A stretch of DNA of 64,000 bases from Pseudomonas plecoglossicida NBRC 103162 = DSM 15088 (GTDB taxonomy: Bacteria; Pseudomonadota; Gammaproteobacteria; Pseudomonadales; Pseudomonadaceae). The translations under genes and the position numbers were made by a program. The notes under the pieces were generated by a model that was given only the letters and a program-made list of their open reading frames with translations, made no database searches and was not told the DNA's origin. The DNA lies in the NCBI RefSeq assembly GCF_000730665.1, contig NZ_BBIV01000006.1, forward strand, positions 1-64,000, written 5' to 3'. This document shows, piece after piece, positions 9,292 to 17,029 of this stretch. Position 1 is the first letter of the stretch, and each line of letters begins with the position of its first letter.

Positions 9292-9336
9292 ACAGATACA
9301 GTTTCGTATTTCTGCAAATAGACCATAACAGTAGAT
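9292..9336. promoter_or_regulatory. second copy of the ACTGT operator halves upstream of the DUF2388 genes
   Basis: Read on the minus strand, ATCTACTGTTATGG (9336-9323) and AACTGTATCTG (9303-9293) reproduce both halves of the 8878-8897 site, the first exactly over 14 bases, but separated and reordered. They lie about 150 bp upstream of the first DUF2388 gene. The match suggests one regulator controls the DUF1127 gene and the DUF2388/DUF4105 genes. Confidence 0.5.
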
Positions 9337-9485
9337 TTTCGTGACGTTCGTTACCTTCTTGAAATCTCGCCGCGTGATACGCTTGGCTTAGCTGTCTGGC
9401 AAGAACCAGATGCGCAAGTACCGTGACGAACCGTGTGAACGTCCGATATTGCAGACTCACCCGATCCTTCCAGGAGTCCACGCCC

Positions 9486-9803
9486 ATGTCCCGCAAACAC
9501 CTGATTGGCGCCGCCCTGCTGCTCGGCCTGGCCGGCACCGCAAACGCCACCAGCTTCGTCGTCACGACCGATGCCGTAGTACGTGCCTTCGCTTCGTCCA
9601 CCGATGCCACCTCCGACCTGAGCTCGTCGTTCCGCGACGACAAGATCGTCCAGGCCGCCCGCGATGACGCAGCCAGCTTCGTCGGCAGCCAGGGCTCCAT
9701 TCGTGGCGCCAGGCTGGAAAGTGCCTTCCTGCACATCCGCTCGAGCATGCCGACCCTGCAAGCCAACGATGCACAACTGGCCCAGGCCATCCTGACCATC
9801 TGA
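9486..9803 (+). CDS. DUF2388 small exported protein (first copy)
   Basis: This is a 105-aa protein with a clear signal peptide (MSRKHLIGAALLLGLAGTANA, cleavage after about residue 21). The mature domain is about 84 residues with the DUF2388 core RDDKIVQAARDDAASFVGS and IRGARLESAF. The family is small, periplasmic and largely restricted to Pseudomonas; no function is known to me. The start at 9486 follows CAGGAG; the upstream ATG at 9423 in the same frame lacks a ribosome site. A paralogue follows 185 bp downstream. Confidence 0.85.
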   Translation: MSRKHLIGAALLLGLAGTANATSFVVTTDAVVRAFASSTDATSDLSSSFRDDKIVQAARDDAASFVGSQGSIRGARLESAFLHIRSSMPTLQANDAQLAQAILTI

Positions 9804-9988
9804 TACACCGGCTGCACAACGAATGCGCTGGCCACAGCCTGCGCATTCGTTCGAATCTTCGCCGCCCGCCCCGGTCGCCAACAAGCTCCTGCATTGTCAG
9901 TTGCCGCATTCGTCGGCGACCTTGAACTGGCGCGGACAATTCTCGTCCAAGTAATAACCTTGACTCCCTGTATTTTTGGAGATGCTCC

Positions 9989-10309
9989 ATGCGTAAACCG
10001 CTGATCGCCGCGACCCTCGGCATGTTGTTGCTGGCCGACCTGGCCCAGGCACAGACCTTGGTGGCTACCAGCAACATCATCGTGCGGGCCATTGGTCGCT
10101 CGATCGATTTCACGTCCGACACCACCACGTCGATCCGCGACTCCAAAGTGGTACGCGAAGCCCATGACGACGCCGCAAGCTTCGTCGCCAGCAACGGCGA
10201 CATCCGTGGCGCGCAACTGGAGGCAGCCTTCGTGACCCTGCGCGAGCGCTTACCTGAAGCGCGCGGCGCCAGCGACCAGGTCCTGGCCGAAGCCATCCTC
10301 GCACTGTGA
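9989..10309 (+). CDS. DUF2388 small exported protein (second copy)
   Basis: This 106-aa paralogue of the preceding protein has a signal peptide (MRKPLIAATLGMLLLADLAQA) and the same conserved blocks: RDSKVVREAHDDAASFVAS and IRGAQLEAAF. The ribosome site GGAGATGCTCC precedes ATG 9989. Its stop overlaps the GTG start of the large DUF4105 gene by 3 bp (GTGA), so the two are translationally coupled and likely work together in the periplasm. Confidence 0.87.
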   Translation: MRKPLIAATLGMLLLADLAQAQTLVATSNIIVRAIGRSIDFTSDTTTSIRDSKVVREAHDDAASFVASNGDIRGAQLEAAFVTLRERLPEARGASDQVLAEAILAL

Positions 10310-12264
10310 CTGGCGTGCGTGCCTGGCTGCTCGCCGGCGTCCTGACGCTGCTGGGCATGCCCGCCCTGGCCGACCTGCAGCTTGAACTGCAGGCGTCCGG
10401 CCTTACCCCCCAGCAACTTCAAGCCACCCAGGCCTTGCTCGATGAAGCACTGAGCAAACTGCCGCCACGCTTCAAGCAGCAGCTGGATCGGCGCATCCAG
10501 GTCAGCTGGACTGACAAGATGCCGGCCGATGCCTATGGCCAGGCTTCGCTGGTCTCGACCCTGGCGCTCAATCGTCGCCTGCTGCCCAGCCTGACCGACG
10601 GCAGCGCCGCGCATCAAAGCACCAACCGGCCACATGGCACGGTTCGCCAGGAGCTGCTGGCCACCGTTCTGCACGAGCTGACCCACATCTACAACCGTGC
10701 GCGGCTCTGGCCCGACGCCGAACGCTCGATGATCGCCCGCTGCAAGCGCCAGCAGGGCACCCTGGGCAAGATCGGCCAGCCAGAGGCTTGCCGTGGCCAG
10801 GCACAACGCCGTTTCACCCTCAGCGACGATCCACGCTTGCTCGACCTGGCCGGTTGGCCGCAGTACGTGGGCCGCCGAGGTGAACGGGAGCAGCACAATG
10901 GCCAACTGGTGCGCAGCCCCGACAGTTATGAACTGAGCAGCCCCAAGGAATTCGTCGCGGTCAACATGGAGTATTTTCTCCTCGACCCGAGCTATGCCTG
11001 CCGGCGCCCGGCCCTCAATCAATACCTTCGCGATCACTTTGGCTGGGCCCCACGGCAGGATACCTGCGCCAAAGGCCTGCCGTTCCTCAACGCCGGCAGC
11101 GACTTCGCCCGCCAGCCATTGGGCGAGATCGACCCGGAGCGGGTGTATGAAGTGGACTACCTGCTCGCCGAAGCCAACCAGAACTGGGTCAGCCGCTGGG
11201 GCCACAGCATGCTGCGCCTGGTCATCTGCAAGCCGGGGCGGCCACGCGGACCGGACTGCCGCCTGGACCTCGACCGCCACCTGGTGCTGTCGTATCGCGC
11301 CTTCGTCAACGATGTGCAGCTTTCCAGCTGGGACGGCCTGATCGGTAACTATCCGTCGCGGCTGTTTGTCCTGCCCCTCGGCCAGGTAGTCGACGAGTAC
11401 ACCAAGACTGAACTGCGCAGCCTGGCGTCGGTGCCATTGAAGCTGGACCGCAACGAGATCGAGAACCTGGTGCGCCAAGCCGCCGAGATCCACTGGAGCT
11501 ACGACGGCAGCTATTACTTCCTGTCCAACAACTGTGCAGTGGAATCGTTGAAGCTGCTGCGCAGCGGCACCGGCAACCCACGCCTGAACGATCTCGACAG
11601 CATCATGCCCAATGGCCTGCTGGAGGTGCTCAAGGGCAGGGGGCTGGCCGACACCAGCGTGCTCGATGATCCACGCGAAGCCTTGCGCCTTGGCTACCGC
11701 TTCGACTCCTACCGTGACCGTTACCAGGCCATGTTCGAGGTACTCAAGCAGCAGCTGCCGATCAAGCAGGACAAGGTCGAAGACTGGCTCGAGCTGGATG
11801 CCGAGCGACGCCGCGGCTGGTTCCCACAAGCCAACCTGCGCACCAGCGCCGCATTGCTGCTGCTGGAACAGGCCAGCCTGCGCCGGCAGTTGTTGCTGGC
11901 CCAGGACGAAGTGAAGCAACGCTATCTGAATGCCGTGGAACTCAAGGACGGCAGCATGAACCAGGCCAACCGGACCCTGCAGCAGATGCTTGCCAACAGT
12001 GGTTTCCTGAGTCGTCCGGCGGAGTTGCTCGATGCCAAGGGCTATGGCTTGCCACAACCGGATGAGCGCGCGCATCTGGAGAAGGTCAGCAATGAGCGGC
12101 AAGCCCAGTTGTTGCGCTTGAGTACCGACCTGGACAAAGAGGTAAGGGCACTGCTGGACCCTTCGCGGGCCAGGGAGATTGCTGCAGTCGAGGCCAATGT
12201 GAAGCAGGTGGGTGAGCATTTGCGGGCGCTGCACAAGGCGGCGGGGGGGCTGGAGCTGCCGTAG
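10306..12264 (+). CDS. exported DUF4105 protein with an HExxH motif
   Basis: This 652-aa protein starts at GTG 10306, overlapping the previous stop; a signal peptide (AWLLAGVLTLLGMPALA) directs export. An N-terminal region carries VLHELTHIYN, a zinc-peptidase HExxH motif (H123, E124, H127). Acidic residues in EFVAVNMEYF (about 215-222) could supply the third ligand. The DUF4105 region (about 280-430) has RWGHSMLRL (His300) and SNNCAVESL (Cys410), the His-before-Cys order of permuted papain-like folds. The C-terminal 200 residues look helical. Its partners are the two DUF2388 proteins. Substrate unknown; envelope hydrolase activity is inference. Confidence 0.85.
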   Translation: MTGVRAWLLAGVLTLLGMPALADLQLELQASGLTPQQLQATQALLDEALSKLPPRFKQQLDRRIQVSWTDKMPADAYGQASLVSTLALNRRLLPSLTDGSAAHQSTNRPHGTVRQELLATVLHELTHIYNRARLWPDAERSMIARCKRQQGTLGKIGQPEACRGQAQRRFTLSDDPRLLDLAGWPQYVGRRGEREQHNGQLVRSPDSYELSSPKEFVAVNMEYFLLDPSYACRRPALNQYLRDHFGWAPRQDTCAKGLPFLNAGSDFARQPLGEIDPERVYEVDYLLAEANQNWVSRWGHSMLRLVICKPGRPRGPDCRLDLDRHLVLSYRAFVNDVQLSSWDGLIGNYPSRLFVLPLGQVVDEYTKTELRSLASVPLKLDRNEIENLVRQAAEIHWSYDGSYYFLSNNCAVESLKLLRSGTGNPRLNDLDSIMPNGLLEVLKGRGLADTSVLDDPREALRLGYRFDSYRDRYQAMFEVLKQQLPIKQDKVEDWLELDAERRRGWFPQANLRTSAALLLLEQASLRRQLLLAQDEVKQRYLNAVELKDGSMNQANRTLQQMLANSGFLSRPAELLDAKGYGLPQPDERAHLEKVSNERQAQLLRLSTDLDKEVRALLDPSRAREIAAVEANVKQVGEHLRALHKAAGGLELP

Positions 12265-12299
12265 CGCCGGCGATGAGGCCCGACAACCCAGCACAGCAG

Positions 12300-12701
12300 C
12301 TACGGTTGCTCCTCGGCCTCTCCCGGCAAATCCTCATCCAGATGCAGCCACGGCAACCGGCTGCTAGTCCAGATATGCCGCTTGGCCCGCACCTGCTCCG
12401 GATGATCCAGCGTCGCGACCGTCACATCGATACTGCCCGGGCTATGATCGGTCACCAACGCCACATGCGCACCACATTCCCCACAGAAGTAGCGCTTGCA
12501 ACTGGCCGGCGCCACATAGCACTGGGGCCTGCCCGCCAACCAGCGAAAGCCTGACCGGGGCAGGGTAAGCCAGGTCACCACAAGCCCCCCGCTGACACGC
12601 CGGCAGATCGAACAATGGCAATGGGCGATATCCGTCAGCTCGCCCTGAAGTCGATAGCGCAAGGCGCCGCAATGGCAGCCCCCCTCGGTTACATCAGGCA
12701 T
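12300..12701 (-). CDS. GFA-family (Mss4-like) zinc-binding protein
   Basis: This 133-aa protein has the GFA cysteine pattern: GGCHCGALRY near residue 10, AHCHCSICRR near 28, and YFCGECGAHV near 71, which together bind structural and catalytic zinc. The family was named for glutathione-dependent formaldehyde-activating enzyme, but most members have no proven activity. It is convergent with the DUF4105 gene and divergent from the citrate transporter. The function beyond zinc binding cannot be stated. Confidence 0.88.
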   Translation of the reverse strand: MPDVTEGGCHCGALRYRLQGELTDIAHCHCSICRRVSGGLVVTWLTLPRSGFRWLAGRPQCYVAPASCKRYFCGECGAHVALVTDHSPGSIDVTVATLDHPEQVRAKRHIWTSSRLPWLHLDEDLPGEAEEQP

Positions 12702-12967
12702 TACTTACCTCCCGTCGCCCTTTTCCCGGCGAAAGCTGGCTGAAAGCTTGTCCCCCTAGGATAGCCCCCACTACCGGCAGCAGACCGGTCAGCCAGGGCA
12801 CCCGGATCTTTCCGCGCCCGGCCCATCAACAACAACAATGGTGATTCCGATGTTTTCCCGTGCCCGCTCTTTTGCCGCTCCCTTGCCCTTGCTCCCTGCG
12901 CAGCGCCCCACGCGCTGACTCGCCCGAATAGCCTTTCCTTTCGCCGCGCCACGCCTGGAGTACTGCC
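12702..12967 (+). promoter_or_regulatory. CitMHS leader region with CA-rich motif and a possible leader ORF
   Basis: The segment CATCAACAACAACAATGG (12824-12841) contains AACAACAACAA, an A-rich AAnAAnAA sequence of the kind bound by Hfq/Crc in Pseudomonas catabolite repression. It runs straight into an ATG (12838) opening a 26-codon ORF that ends at 12918, 50 bp before the transporter start. The transporter itself has GGAG 8 bp before its ATG. This arrangement could couple leader translation to the transporter, but neither transcript start nor leader translation is shown. Confidence 0.35.
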
Positions 12968-14275
12968 ATGCTGACCTTCCTCGGCTTTGCCATGGTCATC
13001 ACCTTCATGTACCTGATCATGACCAAGCGCCTGTCGGCCTTGATCGCGCTGATCCTGGTACCGATCCTGTTCGCCCTGTTCGGCGGTTTTTCCGCCAAGA
13101 TCGGCCCCATGATGCTCGAGGGCATCAGCAAGCTTGCGCCCACCGGCGTGATGCTGATGTTCGCCATTCTGTATTTCGCCCTGATGATCGACTCCGGCCT
13201 GTTCGACCCGGCCGTGCGCAAGATCCTCAAGCTGGTCAAGGGCGACCCGCTCAAGGTCTCGGTGGGCACCGCCGCACTGGCCCTGGTGGTGTCGCTCGAC
13301 GGTGACGGCGCCACCACCTACATGATCTGCTGCGCCGCCATGCTGCCGCTGTACAGCCGCCTGGGCATGAGCCCGCGGATCATGGCCGGCCTGATCATCC
13401 TGGCCGGCGGGGTGATGAACATGACCCCCTGGGGCGGCCCTACCGCCCGCGCCGCCAGCGCCCTGCACGTGGACCCCTCGGACATCTTCGTGCCGATGAT
13501 CCCGGCCATGCTGTTCGGTATCGTCGCGATCCTCGGCATCGCTTACCTGTACGGCAAGCGCGAGCGCGCCCGCCTGGGTGAACTGCACCTGCCCACCGAC
13601 GACATCGACCACAGCGAAATCAGCGTTTCGCAATTCCCCGAAGCCCGTCGGCCCAAGCTGCTGTGGTTCAACGGCGCACTGACCGCCGCGCTGATGGTTG
13701 CGCTGATCGCCGGCCTGCTGCCGCTGCCGGTGCTGTTCATGATCGCCTTCAGTATCGCCATGATCGTCAACTACCCCTGTCTGCAACAGCAGAAGGACCG
13801 TATCGCCGCCCATGCTGGAAGCGTGCTGGCGGTGACCGGGCTGATCTTCGCTGCCGGCATCTTCACCGGCATTCTCTCGGGCACCGGCATGGTCGAGGCC
13901 ATGTCCAAGAGCCTGCTGGCGGTCATCCCCGAAGCCCTGGGCCCTTACCTGGCGGTGATCACCGCGATCGTGAGCATGCCGTTCACCTTCTTCATGTCCA
14001 ACGATGCGTTCTACTACGGTGTGCTGCCCGTACTGTCGGAAGCCGCCAGCCACTACGGCATCAGCCCGGTGGAGATGGCCCGCGCGTCGATCGTCGGGCA
14101 ACCGGTACACCTGCTCAGCCCGCTGGTACCCTCCACCTACCTGCTGGTGGCCCTGGCGGGTATCGAATTCGGCGATCACCAACGCTTCACCCTCAAGTGG
14201 GCAGTACTGGTATGCCTGTGCATAATGGTCGCCGCGCTGCTGATGGGCATTTTCCCACTGTTCAGCAGCCTCTGA
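12968..14275 (+). CDS. CitMHS-family citrate/metal symporter
   Basis: This 435-aa inner-membrane transporter has about 11-12 hydrophobic helices and matches the CitMHS family, which takes up citrate complexed with a divalent metal together with protons. Recognisable stretches are SLDGDGATTYMICCAAMLPLY, GVMNMTPWGGPTARAA and the C-terminal GQPVHLLSPLVPSTYLL, typical of the family. The length is normal. A hairpin follows, then terC. The preferred metal (Mg or Ca) cannot be told from sequence. Confidence 0.9.
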   Translation: MLTFLGFAMVITFMYLIMTKRLSALIALILVPILFALFGGFSAKIGPMMLEGISKLAPTGVMLMFAILYFALMIDSGLFDPAVRKILKLVKGDPLKVSVGTAALALVVSLDGDGATTYMICCAAMLPLYSRLGMSPRIMAGLIILAGGVMNMTPWGGPTARAASALHVDPSDIFVPMIPAMLFGIVAILGIAYLYGKRERARLGELHLPTDDIDHSEISVSQFPEARRPKLLWFNGALTAALMVALIAGLLPLPVLFMIAFSIAMIVNYPCLQQQKDRIAAHAGSVLAVTGLIFAAGIFTGILSGTGMVEAMSKSLLAVIPEALGPYLAVITAIVSMPFTFFMSNDAFYYGVLPVLSEAASHYGISPVEMARASIVGQPVHLLSPLVPSTYLLVALAGIEFGDHQRFTLKWAVLVCLCIMVAALLMGIFPLFSSL

Positions 14276-14296
14276 TCAAACCCGCATCACCTCAAC

Positions 14297-14324
14297 GCGA
14301 AGCGCCCCTGAAGGGGCGTTTCGC
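14297..14324. terminator. hairpin between CitMHS gene and terC
   Basis: A 12-bp stem, GCGAAGCGCCCC / GGGGCGTTTCGC with loop TGAA and one G-T pair, lies 22 bp after the transporter stop. It is followed by CATTATCG rather than a T-run, so it may be a weak terminator or an RNA-stabilising hairpin allowing partial read-through into terC. Confidence 0.6.
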
Positions 14325-14347
14325 CATTATCGTTCGAAGGAATACAC

Positions 14348-15118
14348 ATGGAATGGCTGACCAGCCCGGAAATCTGGGTTGCCTTTTTCACCCTTACAGC
14401 GCTTGAGATCGTTCTCGGTATCGACAACATCATCATGATCTCGATCCTGGTCAGCCGCATGCCCAAGCACATGCAGCCGCGCACCCGGATCTTCGGCCTG
14501 GCGCTGGCGATGGTCACTCGCATCATGCTGCTGCTGTCGATCACCTGGGTCATGCGCCTGACCGCCGACCTGTTCGTGGTATTCGGCCAGGGCATATCCG
14601 GCCGCGACCTGATCCTGTTCTTCGGTGGCCTGTTCCTGCTGTGGAAAAGCTCCCAGGAGATCTACCACGGCCTGGAAGGCGAGGATGAAAGCAGCGATGA
14701 GCCGAAAGGGGCGGGTGGCAAGTTCTTCTACACCATCATCCAGATCGCCATCATCGACATCGTGTTTTCCCTGGACTCGGTCATCACGGCGGTGGGCATG
14801 GTCTCGCACGTGCCCGTGATGATCGCCGCGATCGTCGTTGCCGTGCTGGTGATGATGCTGTGTGCAGGCGCCATCAGCAATTTCATCGACAAGCACCCTT
14901 CGCTGAAGATGCTGGCGCTGTCGTTCCTGATCGTGGTGGGCACCGTGCTGATCGCCGAATCCTTCGACGTGCACGTGCCAAAGGGTTACGTCTACTTCGC
15001 CATGGCCTTCTCCCTGGCCGTCGAGGCGATCAACATCCGCATGCGTACCGCCATGGCACGCAAGGCGGGCAAGGAACATGACCCGGTGAAACTGCGCAAG
15101 GACATTCCGGGTCAATAA
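14348..15118 (+). CDS. TerC family integral membrane protein
   Basis: This 256-aa protein has about seven hydrophobic helices and the TerC acidic-residue signatures LEIVLGIDNIIMISIL (helix 1) and DIVFSLDSVITAVG (mid-protein). TerC/Alx-type proteins are implicated in metal (manganese, calcium) export or in metalation of exported proteins. Linkage to a metal-citrate transporter fits metal handling. A strong terminator follows. Confidence 0.9.
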   Translation: MEWLTSPEIWVAFFTLTALEIVLGIDNIIMISILVSRMPKHMQPRTRIFGLALAMVTRIMLLLSITWVMRLTADLFVVFGQGISGRDLILFFGGLFLLWKSSQEIYHGLEGEDESSDEPKGAGGKFFYTIIQIAIIDIVFSLDSVITAVGMVSHVPVMIAAIVVAVLVMMLCAGAISNFIDKHPSLKMLALSFLIVVGTVLIAESFDVHVPKGYVYFAMAFSLAVEAINIRMRTAMARKAGKEHDPVKLRKDIPGQ

Positions 15119-15134
15119 GCCACGGCAGTACCGT

Positions 15135-15159
15135 AAAAAGGCCCTCCGGGGCCTTTTTT
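15135..15159 (+). terminator. terminator after terC
   Basis: The stem AAAAAGGCCC / GGGCCTTTTT followed by T residues is a typical intrinsic terminator, 16 bp past the terC stop. Confidence 0.9.
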
Positions 15160-15340
15160 GTCATCGAAGCTTTCATGACTGAATGATTTCAAATGCTTGC
15201 CGGGCATGCCAAGCTGGCGCCTGGCCTGCAAAACAACTAAAGCTTGAGTGAGCACTGGATAAAAACACCCACCCCCGGGCCAGGCTCGCGGCTTCACTCA
15301 TTGGCTCCGTTTCTGGAGCACGAACAAGGGGGGCTGGACC

Positions 15341-16999
15341 ATGCTGACCCTGCTCAACCTGCTTTCCGCCGTTGCCTTGCTGGTGTGGGGCACACATATC
15401 GTCCGTACCGGCATCCTGCGGGTGTTCGGCTCCAACCTGCGCCGAGTGCTCAGCCAGAACATGAACCGGCGACCACTGGCGTTCATCGCCGGCATCGTCG
15501 TCACTGCGCTGGTGCAGAGCAGCAACGCCACCGCGATGCTGGTCACCTCCTTCGTCGGCCAGGGCTTGATGGCCATGACCCCGGCCCTGGCGATCATGCT
15601 GGGCGCGGATGTGGGTACGGCACTGATGGCGCGCGTGCTGACCTTCGACCTGTCGTGGCTGTCGCCGCTGCTGGTGTTCCTCGGTGTGATCTTCTTCCTG
15701 TCCCGCAAGCAGACGCGTGCAGGCCAGATGGGGCGGGTAGGCATCGGCCTGGGCCTGATCATTCTTGCCCTCGAGCTGATCGTGCAAGCCGCAGCGCCGA
15801 TCACCCACGCCCAGGGCGTCAAGGTACTGTTCGCCTCGCTGACAGGCGACATCATGCTCGACGCCCTGGTCGGCGCGCTGTTCGCCATGATCACCTACTC
15901 CAGCCTGGCGGCTGTCCTGCTGACCGCGACCCTGGCGGGCGCCGAGGTGATCAGCCTGCCGGTGGCCATCGGCCTGGTGGTCGGCGCCAACATCGGCAGC
16001 GGCTTGCTGGCCTTCATCAGTACCAGCATGCAGAACTCCGCCGGCCGGCGCGTGGCCCTGGGCAGCCTGCTGTACAAGTTGATGGGGTTGCTGCTGATCA
16101 TCCCGGTGCTGCATCCACTGGTGGAGTGGATGGACTCGCTGAGCTTCAGCCCCCAGGAACTGGTCATCGGCTTCCACCTGCTCTACAACACCCTGCGCTG
16201 CCTGATCATGCTGCCCACGGTCAAACCCATGGGCCGGCTATGCAACGCCCTGCTGCCCGACCGCGAGAACGGCAATGGCCAGGTGCGCCCACGCCATCTC
16301 GACGCCTCGGCCCTCACCACGCCCAGCCTGGCCCTGGCCAACGCCGCCCGCGAAACCCTGCGCCTGGGCGATATCGTCGACAGCCTGCTCGAAGCCATGC
16401 TCGGCGCCCTGCGCGGCACCCATACCGCGCTGCCACAGCAGGTGCGCGCCCTCGGTGAAGACGGCGAGGCCCTGTACAGCGCAATCAAACTGTACCTGGC
16501 CCAGATGACCCGGGAAGACCTCAGCGACCAGGACAACCGGCGCTGGGCCGAGATCATCGAACTGGCGATCAACCTCAAGCTCTCCTGCGACCTCATCGAA
16601 CGCATGCTGCGCAAGGTTCAGCAACAGAAGACCAGCCAGCGCCGGGAGTTTTCCCAGGTCGGGCTGGAGGAGCTGACCGGTCTGCAGGAGCAATTGCTGG
16701 CCAACCTGCGCCTGGGCCTGTCGGTATTCCTCAGTGCCGACCCCGAAAGCGCCCGGCTGCTGCTGCGCGAGAAACGCCGCTTCCGCGCCCAGGAGCGGCG
16801 CCTGGCGCATGCCCATGTCAGCCGTCTGCAACGCAAGGTGGTGCAAAGTATCGAGACGAGTTCGCTACACTTGGAGCTGATCGCCGACATGAAGCGGTTG
16901 AACTCTTTGTTCTGCAGCAGTGCCTATGTGGTACTGGGTGGGTCGGACACGGGCGGGCTGATGCTCGACACCGTACCGGACGAAGCCCGACTACCCTGA
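15341..16999 (+). CDS. Na/Pi cotransporter family protein with PhoU-like C-terminus
   Basis: This 552-aa protein has an N-terminal membrane half (about 1-300) containing two inverted repeats of the NptA/PNaS family; the first carries the QSS motif in LVQSSNATAMLVTSF, the second a diverged version ITYSSLAAVLLTATLA. The C-terminal half (about 330-540) is soluble, helical and PhoU-like. Such proteins move phosphate with sodium or act in phosphate efflux and signalling. The start ATG 15341 has GGGGGG 12 bp upstream. Confidence 0.88.
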   Translation: MLTLLNLLSAVALLVWGTHIVRTGILRVFGSNLRRVLSQNMNRRPLAFIAGIVVTALVQSSNATAMLVTSFVGQGLMAMTPALAIMLGADVGTALMARVLTFDLSWLSPLLVFLGVIFFLSRKQTRAGQMGRVGIGLGLIILALELIVQAAAPITHAQGVKVLFASLTGDIMLDALVGALFAMITYSSLAAVLLTATLAGAEVISLPVAIGLVVGANIGSGLLAFISTSMQNSAGRRVALGSLLYKLMGLLLIIPVLHPLVEWMDSLSFSPQELVIGFHLLYNTLRCLIMLPTVKPMGRLCNALLPDRENGNGQVRPRHLDASALTTPSLALANAARETLRLGDIVDSLLEAMLGALRGTHTALPQQVRALGEDGEALYSAIKLYLAQMTREDLSDQDNRRWAEIIELAINLKLSCDLIERMLRKVQQQKTSQRREFSQVGLEELTGLQEQLLANLRLGLSVFLSADPESARLLLREKRRFRAQERRLAHAHVSRLQRKVVQSIETSSLHLELIADMKRLNSLFCSSAYVVLGGSDTGGLMLDTVPDEARLP

Positions 17000-17029
17000 C
17001 CTCGCATACCCGGAGACCCGAGCTCGCCC

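Noticed and set aside
9562..12294. 910-codon minus-strand ORF opposite the DUF2388/DUF4105 genes
   Set aside because: The plus-strand genes have signal peptides, ribosome sites and conserved domains; this frame has none.
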